From an uncultured Clostridia bacterium (GTDB lineage: Bacteria; Bacillota; Clostridia; TANB77; CAG-508), in the NCBI GenBank assembly GCA_934133005.1, contig CAKPAI010000001.1, forward strand, positions 1-64,000: a DNA stretch of 64,000 nucleotides, given 5' to 3'. Every line of letters begins with the position of its first letter. Position 1 is the stretch's first letter. The position numbers were made by a program, and so were the translations under genes. Positions 1 through 7,450 of the stretch are shown one piece after another. The notes below the pieces were generated by a model. The model saw nothing but the letters and a program-made list of their open reading frames with translations, did not search any database and had not been told where the DNA came from.

Positions 1-428
1 ATACGTTCTAATAATTCATTAAAATATTTCGTATCATATTTATTTCCATTTATAAAACGTTCATCATTTAATGCAAAACCCTTTGTCATATATTCTTTTA
101 ATATTTTTGTTGCCCATATTCTAAATTCTGTTGCTTTTTTAGAATTAATTCTATAACCCACAGCAATTATAGCATCTAAACTATAAATAGTTGTGTTATA
201 GTTTTTTCCGTCATCGGCAGTTAACGAGCATTTCTCGGTAACTGATTTTTTATCTAACTCATTATCTTCAAATATATGTTTCAAGTGTAAGCTTATATTA
301 TCTGTAGAACATTCAAAAACTTTTGACATTCCTTTTTGTGATAACCATAAAGTTTCATCTTTATAAATAGCATCTACTACAATATTACCTGCACTATTTT
401 TATATATAATTAATTTATTATCTTCCAT
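1..428 (-). CDS. RhuM-family protein, C-terminally cut by the window edge
   Basis: The visible 142 codons begin MEDNKLIIYKNSAGNIVVDA and contain the RhuM hallmarks WLSQKGMSKVFE (about residues 28-39) and AVGYRINSKKATEFRIWA (about 87-104). RhuM proteins are widespread accessory proteins of unproven biochemical role, often found on islands and near restriction or toxin loci; the name comes from a Salmonella pathogenicity island gene. The ATG at 428 is preceded by a good AAGGAG site. The gene runs off the left edge, so the C-terminal domain is not visible. Its position next to a tiny ORF and a lone P-loop protein suggests an accessory stretch. Confidence 0.85.
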   Translation of the reverse strand, partial: MEDNKLIIYKNSAGNIVVDAIYKDETLWLSQKGMSKVFECSTDNISLHLKHIFEDNELDKKSVTEKCSLTADDGKNYNTTIYSLDAIIAVGYRINSKKATEFRIWATKILKEYMTKGFALNDERFINGNKYDTKYFNELLER

Positions 429-580
429 CAATAATCTCCTTTCCTTTAGTTTTTCATAATTCCTACACTTATCAATTTAAATTAAAATTTTATTAAAAAA
501 TGTCCCAAAATGTAAAAAGCATTTAGTAAAAATTCCTTTTATTTTCAAGTATTCAAGTACGCTTTTTCATAACTCCCCAC

Positions 581-676
581 TTACCAGTTAATTCCGACTT
601 TAGTTAACTTTTCTTCTTGATTGTTATTTTTCATTTCAGCTCTAATTTTTCTTTTTTGATACATATCCTTTGCCAT
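581..676 (-). CDS. 31-residue basic protein ending like a YlqF/RbgA N-terminus
   Basis: The short ORF begins MAKDMYQKRKIRAEM and ends TKVGINW. A strong AAGGAG site lies 8-9 bases before the ATG, and the peptide is highly charged (many K, R and E), which argues for translation. The final INW resembles the start of the ribosome-assembly GTPase YlqF (INWYPGHM), but a stop follows and no GTPase is downstream. It could be a free-standing microprotein or a decayed 5' end of such a gene. No function is assigned. Confidence 0.55.
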   Translation of the reverse strand: MAKDMYQKRKIRAEMKNNNQEEKLTKVGINW

Positions 677-693
677 ATCTTAACTCCTTATAA

Positions 694-1293
694 TTAATAC
701 ATTTTATTTTCAGATTTTCCTTTAAACTCCGGTTTTAAATTATATTTTTTTATTATCATTTCTGCAACTTCTTTTGGAGATAGTTTTTCATTGTTTATTT
801 TATAATGATTTTCAAACAAAAACTCATCATCATCTGAATTTAATTTGTATTTTATATCACCATTTATCAAATTATTATTGCTCCATTCAATATCTTGTTT
901 AGATTTTTTCTTTTCTAATCTATTGGACGTAATATTCCTATCTAATCTTACTTTTTGACTCGCACTTAATTCTATAAAATAAAAATTTCCTCCTGCTGAT
1001 TCAAATTTTTCTTTTATTTTGCTTACATATTCATGTTCTTTTTTATCATTAAAATCAACCACAAGTGTGAATATCATACTTTCATTATACTTTACCGCTG
1101 TATCAAATGCAGCATTTCTAATTAATTCACTAAATTCTCTTTGTTCTGGAGTTGCAAATCCAAATATTTTATCAGATATTTCTATTGAATCATGATTAGT
1201 CATTAGTCCATATCCTATTTTTTCTTTTAAAGCTTCCGCTACTGTCATTTTTCCTACAGCCATTGGTCCAACTATAATTACTGCATTTGCCAT
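694..1293 (-). CDS. Small P-loop (AAA/kinase-like) ATP-binding protein
   Basis: This 199-residue protein carries an N-terminal nucleotide-binding loop GPMAVGKMT after a hydrophobic beta strand (NAVIIV), as in small-molecule kinases and zeta-toxin/shikimate-kinase-like AAA families. The helix after the loop and the charged C-terminal half (RLEKKKSKQDIEW) fit such folds, but no substrate motif is recognised. I chose the second methionine (MANAVIIV) because GGAG lies 9 bases upstream; the ATG 15 bases earlier has no good ribosome binding site. It stands alone between accessory genes. The enzymatic role is unknown. Confidence 0.75.
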   Translation of the reverse strand: MANAVIIVGPMAVGKMTVAEALKEKIGYGLMTNHDSIEISDKIFGFATPEQREFSELIRNAAFDTAVKYNESMIFTLVVDFNDKKEHEYVSKIKEKFESAGGNFYFIELSASQKVRLDRNITSNRLEKKKSKQDIEWSNNNLINGDIKYKLNSDDDEFLFENHYKINNEKLSPKEVAEMIIKKYNLKPEFKGKSENKMY

Positions 1294-1407
1294 TTTTGCA
1301 CACTCCATTTCTCATATTTTACCTTTTTAATTATATCATATTTTTTTGCTCCAACATAGGCCTATTTCATACATTTTTAAAACTTTTTTATAAAAATACT
1401 GGTATTT

Positions 1408-1436
1408 TTTACAAATCTATTGTATATTATTATATT
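1408..1436 (+). promoter_or_regulatory. Sigma-A-type promoter for the 1534 orphan gene
   Basis: TTTACA at 1408-1413 and TATATT at 1431-1436 are separated by 17 bases, close to vegetative consensus. The site lies about 100 bases before the plus-strand orphan gene and would give a leader containing the GC-rich hairpin at 1478-1500. Confidence 0.5.
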
Positions 1437-1477
1437 GTATTTAAGTCAAAACAGTATTTTTTGCCTTTGATAAAAGT

Positions 1478-1500
1478 CAGAGGCTTTGGCTTGGCCTCTG
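1478..1500 (+). other. Leader hairpin before orphan gene (terminator-like)
   Basis: A 7-bp perfect stem CAGAGGC/GCCTCTG with a 9-base loop is followed by TTCTTTT. Between promoter and start codon it could act as an attenuator or as a protective 5' stem. The U-tract is short, so termination efficiency is uncertain. Confidence 0.45.
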
Positions 1501-1533
1501 TTCTTTTAAATAAATTTATGGAGGTTACAGTCT

Positions 1534-1857
1534 ATGAGAGAAACAATTACCCTAAATTACATAAAAGGAGGGCGTCATTTTAAAGGAGTAATACCAAGAT
1601 ATGAGCTTCAGACGAAGATGAATGATTTCGTCTTAAACTACCCCAACTGCAATCAGAATGCTAGCAAGCTTACTAAGCTTATCCCTAGGATCGTCATGAT
1701 CACAATAAATCAAGATATTCTTGACACATGTGATGTTCCGTTTTTTGTGTTCTCCACAGCAGATAGTACCACTGTGGACATTTTAAAGCTCCATCGGCCA
1801 TGCACTTATGTGTGGAAGACCTTTGAGGAATACTGCAAAAAAATCCAGAACGCATAA
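1534..1857 (+). CDS. Orphan hypothetical protein, GC-richer than its surroundings
   Basis: This 107-residue soluble protein was not recognised. It has no signal peptide or membrane segment; several cysteines and hydrophobic beta-like stretches (IPRIVMITI, VPFFVFST) suggest a compact fold. GGAGG precedes the ATG, a promoter lies upstream and a 15-bp GC-rich terminator follows, so it is a complete single-gene unit. Its codon choice differs from the neighbours: it uses GTC, CTC and AGG, and an in-frame CGG at codon 88 (1795-1797), a codon otherwise absent from native genes here. This points to horizontal acquisition. Confidence 0.7.
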   Translation: MRETITLNYIKGGRHFKGVIPRYELQTKMNDFVLNYPNCNQNASKLTKLIPRIVMITINQDILDTCDVPFFVFSTADSTTVDILKLHRPCTYVWKTFEEYCKKIQNA

Positions 1858-1885
1858 TTTTTTTGGGTAAACTAACTGTTTTTTT

Positions 1886-1925
1886 AATAGCCCTGCGGAA
1901 AACTTCCGCAGGGCTATTCTCTTTT
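1886..1925 (+). terminator. Strong intrinsic terminator of the orphan gene
   Basis: A perfect 15-bp stem (1886-1900 with 904-918) and a 3-base loop is followed by CTCTTTTAT. The stem is far more GC-rich than host terminators. It also separates the unit from the convergent membrane-protein gene. Confidence 0.9.
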
Positions 1926-2382
1926 ATAAAGTTCTATAATTATTCTTATCGGCACGTGAATCTAATCTTCTGTCATATTCCTTATCATTATAAAACCAAT
2001 CTGTTTTTTTATCTGAATAATGTTGCTTTCTATTTGCATCAAACAACCAATCAAATAGTGCAAATGCTGGTAATACAATTCCTACAAGTGAAAACATTGA
2101 ATTCATATAATCAAGTTTTCCACCACCAATTAAATTTTTTATTAAATCTACTCCAAAGTATCCCCAGTAAGCAATTAAGTAGACTATTACTCCTAGAAAT
2201 TTTCTTTTTGCAATAAATATAAAACTAAATATCGCAACAAATAGTAATATAATTTCCAAGCTTGCATTCAATGGTTTCACAACAAACTCTATTCCCATAG
2301 CACTTGTATATGAAGCAATAACTCTAAGTATCCAAAATACCACGGCTAAAGCAAGTATCATCCATGTACTGAACTTTTGCAT
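1924..2382 (-). CDS. Multi-pass membrane protein of unknown function
   Basis: The 152-residue protein has about four hydrophobic segments (near residues 7-25, 42-58, 62-80 and 93-112) and a charged, tyrosine- and aspartate-rich cytoplasmic tail from about 113 to the end. AAAGGAGG precedes the ATG. It lies just downstream of yrzB on the same strand (about 20 bases), so co-transcription with ireB-ruvX-yrzB is likely. No family was recognised. Confidence 0.7.
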   Translation of the reverse strand: MQKFSTWMILALAVVFWILRVIASYTSAMGIEFVVKPLNASLEIILLFVAIFSFIFIAKRKFLGVIVYLIAYWGYFGVDLIKNLIGGGKLDYMNSMFSLVGIVLPAFALFDWLFDANRKQHYSDKKTDWFYNDKEYDRRLDSRADKNNYRTL

Positions 2383-2403
2383 GATATTATCCTCCTTTTA
2401 TCT

Positions 2404-2685
2404 TTAGTCTACAAAATCAAATTCATCTTTAAATTTATCTTTGAACATTTGGAATACTTTGCTTAGAATCTCTTCATCTTCAACACCAACATAAGATTCT
2501 TCATCACTATCAGAATCTGTATCTTCAACTTTAAGAATTACTACTTCTCCTGGTTCATCTGAATCTTCGTCTGCAGGTAATAGTACTACATATTCTTCAT
2601 CATCAAGTTCTATTAAATCTAGAAATTCAAATCTTACTTCTTTTCCATCCTCATCATTTAATACGATTATGTTTTCTTCATCCAT
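2404..2685 (-). CDS. yrzB: DUF1292 family protein YrzB
   Basis: This 93-residue, very acidic protein has the DUF1292 pattern: INDEDGKEVRFEFLD-like start followed by EEYVVLLPADED and EEILSKVFQMFKDKF. The family is Firmicute-specific and its function is unknown. It sits in the standard ireB-ruvX-yrzB order, which supports the call. Translation initiation is unusual: the AAGGAGA ribosome binding site is separated from the ATG by a perfect 8-bp hairpin plus 12 bases (see the hairpin entry). Confidence 0.9.
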   Translation of the reverse strand: MDEENIIVLNDEDGKEVRFEFLDLIELDDEEYVVLLPADEDSDEPGEVVILKVEDTDSDSDEESYVGVEDEEILSKVFQMFKDKFKDEFDFVD

Positions 2686-2697
2686 TATTTAATTATT

Positions 2698-2718
2698 GTG
2701 TAATTTTAATAATTACAC
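2698..2718 (-). promoter_or_regulatory. Hairpin between Shine-Dalgarno and start codon of yrzB
   Basis: GTGTAATT and AATTACAC form a perfect 8-bp stem with a 5-base loop. AAGGAGA is directly adjacent upstream and exactly 12 bases separate the hairpin from the ATG. Folding the hairpin would bring the ribosome binding site to a workable distance; without folding it is too far. Inferred initiation element. Confidence 0.5.
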
Positions 2719-2779
2719 TCTCCTTTCCATCTTTTTATCTTAATATTTAACTTAAAAATTGTTAAATACATATTAAAAA

Positions 2780-3199
2780 CTAATTTTGACTCATCTTCAT
2801 ATATGATTCCAAAATGTAAACAGCTGAAATCGTATCAACAATATCTCTTTTTTTATGCTTATTTACATTTAAAAAATTCATAGTTTTATGTGCAGCAACA
2901 GTTGTTAATCTTTCATCAATTGGAACAATTTTGATCTTATTAAATTTACATTTTAATTTATGAATAAATTTTTCTGTTACTTCTACTCTTTCAGTCTTAG
3001 TTCCATTCATATTTATTGGCATTCCTATTGCAAAAGTGTCTATTTCATAGATTTCCATTATTTCTTCAAGTCTCTTTAAAACAACTTTATCATTTCCATC
3101 ATAGTGTATAGTTTCTAAGCCTTGAGCTGTTATTCCTAGCGGATCTGTTATAGCTAGTCCCACTCTTGCATCTCCATAGTCAATTCCTAAAGTCCTCAT
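2780..3199 (-). CDS. ruvX: Pre-16S rRNA nuclease / Holliday junction resolvase-like RuvX (YqgF)
   Basis: The 139-residue protein has the RNase H-like RuvX fold: TLGIDYGDARVGLAI at the N-terminus with the first catalytic aspartate, AIGMPINMNGTKTERV in the middle, PIDERLTTVAA with the catalytic glutamate, and a C-terminal DTISAVYILESYM with the last acidic residue. The family matures the 5' end of 16S rRNA and may act on DNA junctions. The start codon lies 3 bases after the ireB stop, indicating translational coupling within ireB-ruvX-yrzB. Confidence 0.95.
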   Translation of the reverse strand: MRTLGIDYGDARVGLAITDPLGITAQGLETIHYDGNDKVVLKRLEEIMEIYEIDTFAIGMPINMNGTKTERVEVTEKFIHKLKCKFNKIKIVPIDERLTTVAAHKTMNFLNVNKHKKRDIVDTISAVYILESYMKMSQN

Positions 3200-3201
3200 A
3201 A

Positions 3202-3453
3202 TTATTCCAATCCTATATATGTTTTTACCATTTCTTCTAGTAATTCGTCTCTTTCAATTTGTCTGATTAACTTTCTTGCATTATTGTGACTTGTTATATA
3301 TGTTGGATCTCCGGATAATATATATCCAACTAATTGATTTATTGGATTATATCCCTTTTCCGATAATGCCTTATATACTTCTTTCACAATCTCTTTTGTT
3401 CTTTTATTTTTTTCCTTTTCTACATTAAAGCTTACTGTTTCGTCTGAAATCAT
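3202..3453 (-). CDS. ireB: IreB family regulatory phosphoprotein
   Basis: The 83-residue protein matches IreB (UPF0297): KRTKEIVKEVYKALSEKGYN, PINQLVGYILSGDPTYITSH and ARKLIRQIERDELLEEMVK. In Enterococcus faecalis IreB is phosphorylated on N-terminal threonines by the IreK Ser/Thr kinase and affects cephalosporin resistance; a threonine (T6) is present near the N-terminus here. It heads the ireB-ruvX-yrzB group, as in most Firmicutes. Confidence 0.95.
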   Translation of the reverse strand: MISDETVSFNVEKEKNKRTKEIVKEVYKALSEKGYNPINQLVGYILSGDPTYITSHNNARKLIRQIERDELLEEMVKTYIGLE

Positions 3454-3483
3454 ACAACCTCCAATCCATTTACTTACGTAAAT

Positions 3484-4572
3484 TTATAAACAATTTATAT
3501 TACTTTCATTTTTGTTAGCCTTATTTAAATATTCTTCAAGTTTCTTTGCGACACCTATTAAAGGTGTTCCTTTATAATATCTTGCAATTGCTACATTTAA
3601 TTTTGGAGATACTTTTTCTACATCCCCATCATAGTCAGAAGAAGGCTCTATTTCTAATTTTTCTACTCTTTCTTTCACGCCTGTCATATAATCAATTACA
3701 GCATTCATATCTATTCCTGAAAATACTATTGCAAATTTAGGTCCCATATATCTTACAAATATGTATTCATCAGCTAAATCATTTTTTATATTTTTACATA
3801 CAGTAGTAATAACATTATTTCCTGTTCTTCTACTAATTTTTTCGTTTATTTCAACTAAGTTTACTATTTTAAACAAACATACTGTAGACTCTGGATATTT
3901 ATCAATTACTTTTTTTCCTTCTGTATATAAATATTCTGCTGTTTTTAACTCAGAATATTCATCATCTCTTACAATTTTTTCAACTATGTTTTGATTCTCC
4001 ACAGTTTTTAGCACTGCTACTATGTTGTTTTTTACGACTTCTAATACAGTTGTATCAACATTATCAAATTCATGTGGCATGCTTCCCTCAATTATCCAAT
4101 AACCTAAATATACATTGTCTATATATATTGGAAAAAACATTGCAGATTTTGCTCTTCCTAATTCCATTTTTTGATATGGCAATTTTTCTCCTTCATTATT
4201 TACAGTGATATATTTAGGAGTTGCAGTCTCTATACTATCAGCAAATATAGATTCGTTTTGAAGAGTTCTTAAATTTTCCCAATGTTTTTCTGCAACATTA
4301 GATGCTTTTATTTCATACTCAGCTCCATTATATACTACTATAGTAGAATATTTAATGCCATATTTTTCTATAAGTATGTTATTTATTTTTCTTAATTTTT
4401 CATCAGCTGAAGAAGTTTCACTTATTGTATTCATAAAATCTTGTAATACATTTAAACTCTCTATTTGTTTATCAATACCTTTAAAAGCATCAATCTTTTT
4501 ATGTATTGACATATTGTATATCATCAATGCTACTATTATTGCTACTAACAATAGTATTATAAATATTATCAA
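3484..4572 (-). CDS. Membrane-anchored GAF-like / degenerate GGDEF protein
   Basis: An N-terminal transmembrane helix (IIFIILLLVAIIVALMI) is followed by a GAF-like region (about residues 45-190: YSTIVVYNG, AKSAMFFPIYIDNVYLGYWII) and a C-terminal diguanylate-cyclase-like region (about 205-350). The catalytic GGDEF loop is replaced by MGPKFAIVF, so cyclic-di-GMP synthesis is unlikely; a sensory or scaffold role is inferred. I chose TTG at 4572, 6 bases after GAGGTG; the GTG 9 bases upstream overlaps that site. It lies directly downstream of the CpaE-like ATPase gene (about 20 bases). Confidence 0.7.
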   Translation of the reverse strand: MIIFIILLLVAIIVALMIYNMSIHKKIDAFKGIDKQIESLNVLQDFMNTISETSSADEKLRKINNILIEKYGIKYSTIVVYNGAEYEIKASNVAEKHWENLRTLQNESIFADSIETATPKYITVNNEGEKLPYQKMELGRAKSAMFFPIYIDNVYLGYWIIEGSMPHEFDNVDTTVLEVVKNNIVAVLKTVENQNIVEKIVRDDEYSELKTAEYLYTEGKKVIDKYPESTVCLFKIVNLVEINEKISRRTGNNVITTVCKNIKNDLADEYIFVRYMGPKFAIVFSGIDMNAVIDYMTGVKERVEKLEIEPSSDYDGDVEKVSPKLNVAIARYYKGTPLIGVAKKLEEYLNKANKNESNINCL

Positions 4573-4591
4573 AATTTTCACCTCTTCTTTA

Positions 4592-6937
4592 CTAATATTT
4601 TTGTCTCATTTTATTTAATGTATCGTTCATATTTCTAAATCCTGTTTGTTGCTTTGTATTTCTATTACCATAATTATTATAATTATTACTTGGTCTATAT
4701 GAATTATTAGCAATTAGTGGATATACCATATCTGCAAGTCTAGTTAATGCATCTATAAAATATTTTGAATATCCATTTAGTGATACATTACAGTCAACTA
4801 ATCTTTCTAAATATTTTGCATATGTTTGCTCTTCAAATGGAATTGATAAATATTTTACATTAGCTTTATGAAACAATACATTTTGATAAGTTGAGGCTGG
4901 ATCATTATAACATGAAATTCCCCCAACAATCATTTCATCAGTTAGTCCTTTTAACTTTAAAGTTTTATTAATTATAATTCTTAATTTTTCTTCCTTTAAT
5001 ATTCCCTTATGTTGTAATTCATTTAGAAATGCTGTTAATGGCTGTATAGTTAAAATATCATATGTTTGAACCAAATATATTTCACTTGAATTTGCAAAGT
5101 AATTTTCATTTGTATTAAAATCACAGTCTAATAATACTACTGAATATTCTTTTAATAAAGTTGCAAGTATGTTCGAATAATCTTCAAAATTATTTTCTTC
5201 TCCTGGAACACTTGTAAATACTGAGAAATTTTTATTTACATTTATTCCATCAATTATTCCATTTCTAAGATTTTCAGCACATTTATATGCTTTATTTCTC
5301 AAGCTATCATCATTCATGTTATATATATAGTATGAATTTTGATTTTGTGTTAAGTCTAATAAAGCAGTTTTTATTCCTCTTTGAGAAAGCAATGTTGCTA
5401 GATTATTTACCAAGAAAGATGTTCCATTCTTAGAAGTACCTACAAAAGATACAATTTTTTGATTTTGTGCAATTAAACTAGAAATTTCTCTTGCAGGGGC
5501 TCTATTTGCTCTTTCTTGCAAACTATTTACAACATTATTTGTATATACAGTTGAATTGTCATTTACTAAATTATTACTTATAGGTTGTTCTTGTTGTATT
5601 TTAGTAGGTGCTACTGGTTCATCATCAAATCCCGGTAACATTTCAGGTTCATTTTCAATCATTTTAGGTACATCTGTATCATCAATTTCTGGCATATCAA
5701 ATAAATTAGGAACTTCTTCAGCTTTATTTATATCATCTGCATTTTGCTCTGCCATATCAAATAAGTTTACTGTATCTTGCGTTTCTGTTTGTGTTTTTTT
5801 AGGTCTGCCTCTTCCTCTTTTAGGTTGTTCTACTTCTGGCTCTAATACATTATTTAGTTCTGGCTCAGTACTAGGTACTCCTTGTTGTTCAATTTGCTCT
5901 ATTGGTTCTTCTACAAATATATCGCTTTGTGTCTTTTTTGGTCTGCCTCTTCCTCTTTTTACTTCTTCGATCTCTTCATTTTCTAATTTTATTGAATCAT
6001 CTTCTATATTTGGATCTGGCATTTTTTCGTCCATCTCCGGCATTTTGCTACCTTTATAAACTTTTGAAACATTGTTTAAATTTACAGATGATGGAATTAC
6101 AACCGGTCTAGTAAGCTTTGACTTTTCAAGTTGTTCATTTATAAGACCTATTTTGTTTGCTCCTTTGGAAGTGCTTATATTTTTCATTGTAATTTTTTCG
6201 GCTTCAGCTTCCCTTAAATTCTTAATTTGATTTTTAACGCTTCCAATCATTACTTGTTGATATCTATCAGATTTTTCTTCTAAGACAGCCTTTACATTTA
6301 GTGGTAGCTTTGCAGCTATAATTTTTAATTGGCTGTCAGTGTATTGTGCAGCAATTTCATCAAAACTTTTTACATACAAGCTTTCATCTTTTCCTAGTCT
6401 TTTATAATGTTTTAAAATGTTTGCCATTTCCTCTTCTGGCACACTGTCCGGGCTCATACTTTGATATTCTTCAACGTCATCACTATCAATTCCATAATAT
6501 ATTTTAGCTTCTTTTTTAGTTCTAGGTTTTCCTATTAATTTACATACGTTTTCATAGCTTCTATCAGCTCCTATTAAAACATTGTAAATTCCTATACCAA
6601 ACAATTTGATAATTAATGGATTTCCTTTGTTTCTTCTTTCTGTTGCTATAAAAATAATTGGTATATCACTACCATCCGCTTTAGTAGCTTCATCACTTAT
6701 ATTATCTAATTTGTCAAATAAAAAATTATCTATTACTTCATAGTTATTATTTGTATATGGCTCTAAGTCCTCGCCTATAACAATTCTATCATATGTTTTG
6801 TCTCTTTGTAATTCTTTTATTATTGCGTTGAAATAATAAACATTTTTCCAAGAAATAATTTCTTTATACATTGCTTGATATTTTCTAATAATCGCTTCTG
6901 AAACTTTTTCATTATTTACAGCAAATAAAACTTTCAT
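4592..6937 (-). CDS. CpaE-like protein: receiver-like domain, two AT-hooks, MinD/ParA-type ATPase domain
   Basis: This 781-residue protein has an N-terminal receiver-like fold (MKVLFAVNNEKVSE, RIVIGEDLEP, IPIIFIATERR), a long low-complexity acidic linker, and two AT-hook motifs KRGRGRPKKTQ at about residues 325-335 and 371-381. The ParA/MinD-like domain (about 485-760) has a deviant P-loop VGTSKNGTSFLVNN in place of KGGVGKT, as in CpaE/TadZ-type localisation factors, and a KTALLDLTQN switch-like strand. AT-hooks bind the minor groove of AT-rich DNA, so chromosome or membrane positioning is plausible but inferred. It is clustered with a pilin-like gene and a GGDEF-like gene. Confidence 0.65.
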   Translation of the reverse strand: MKVLFAVNNEKVSEAIIRKYQAMYKEIISWKNVYYFNAIIKELQRDKTYDRIVIGEDLEPYTNNNYEVIDNFLFDKLDNISDEATKADGSDIPIIFIATERRNKGNPLIIKLFGIGIYNVLIGADRSYENVCKLIGKPRTKKEAKIYYGIDSDDVEEYQSMSPDSVPEEEMANILKHYKRLGKDESLYVKSFDEIAAQYTDSQLKIIAAKLPLNVKAVLEEKSDRYQQVMIGSVKNQIKNLREAEAEKITMKNISTSKGANKIGLINEQLEKSKLTRPVVIPSSVNLNNVSKVYKGSKMPEMDEKMPDPNIEDDSIKLENEEIEEVKRGRGRPKKTQSDIFVEEPIEQIEQQGVPSTEPELNNVLEPEVEQPKRGRGRPKKTQTETQDTVNLFDMAEQNADDINKAEEVPNLFDMPEIDDTDVPKMIENEPEMLPGFDDEPVAPTKIQQEQPISNNLVNDNSTVYTNNVVNSLQERANRAPAREISSLIAQNQKIVSFVGTSKNGTSFLVNNLATLLSQRGIKTALLDLTQNQNSYYIYNMNDDSLRNKAYKCAENLRNGIIDGINVNKNFSVFTSVPGEENNFEDYSNILATLLKEYSVVLLDCDFNTNENYFANSSEIYLVQTYDILTIQPLTAFLNELQHKGILKEEKLRIIINKTLKLKGLTDEMIVGGISCYNDPASTYQNVLFHKANVKYLSIPFEEQTYAKYLERLVDCNVSLNGYSKYFIDALTRLADMVYPLIANNSYRPSNNYNNYGNRNTKQQTGFRNMNDTLNKMRQKY

Positions 6938-6940
6938 TTG

Positions 6941-7348
6941 TTAACTCCTCCAACCTCTTACGACTATTGCAAAAACAAGTGGCAAAACTTGACAAATAAC
7001 CACTAATGTTACACTTGCTATCATCATTGCAAAGCCTTTATCTCTTACATCTAACTTTTTAATTCCTATTATGTATTGATATACTCCTGCAATAACTATT
7101 GCAACAAATCCAAATGGTATACTATAAATTCTTATCTTATTCAATAAGAATGCAGTTAGCCCATAAGCATCTGAGCCATAAGCTTCTTTATAATCCTCTA
7201 TTGTATTTAGTTCTTTTTCTTTTATCTCAATTAATTTTCCCGTAGTTGTCTGTTCAACTTCTTTAATATCATTTGCTGCATATGTATAAATTGTCATACC
7301 TACAAATATACTAATCATTATAGTTATTACTGCAATTACTTTTTTCAT
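6941..7348 (-). CDS. Small secreted/membrane protein with pilin-like (TrbC/VirB2-like) layout
   Basis: The 135-residue protein has a cleavable-looking signal peptide (MKKVIAVITIMISIFVGMTI...YAA), a 45-residue polar segment, and two hydrophobic helices (about 75-95 and 104-130) linked by IGIKKLDVRDKG. That layout resembles TrbC/VirB2 pilin-type proteins but similarity is only architectural. Its stop is 3 bases from the start of the CpaE-like gene, so the two are translationally coupled and probably function together. Confidence 0.55.
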   Translation of the reverse strand: MKKVIAVITIMISIFVGMTIYTYAANDIKEVEQTTTGKLIEIKEKELNTIEDYKEAYGSDAYGLTAFLLNKIRIYSIPFGFVAIVIAGVYQYIIGIKKLDVRDKGFAMMIASVTLVVICQVLPLVFAIVVRGWRS

Positions 7349-7408
7349 CTAGCTTATTCCTTTCCCTTATTTTTCACATAATACATATAATATTTTACTA
7401 CTTAAAAC

Positions 7409-7440
7409 AAAAAATAGCAAGGAAAATACTTACTATTTTT
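7409..7440 (-). terminator. Intrinsic terminator after the glucosaminidase gene
   Basis: On the minus strand an imperfect AT-rich stem (AATAGTAAG with CTTGCTATT) is followed by a T-run, shortly after the gene's stop codon. Confidence 0.5.
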
Positions 7441-7450
7441 TATTTTTTTA

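Noticed and set aside
1287..1583. Plus-strand ORF before the 1534 orphan
   Set aside because: Low-complexity translation of AT-rich leader DNA, overlapping the promoter and hairpin; no ribosome binding site.
3484..4572. Active diguanylate cyclase
   Set aside because: GGDEF signature is replaced by MGPKFA.
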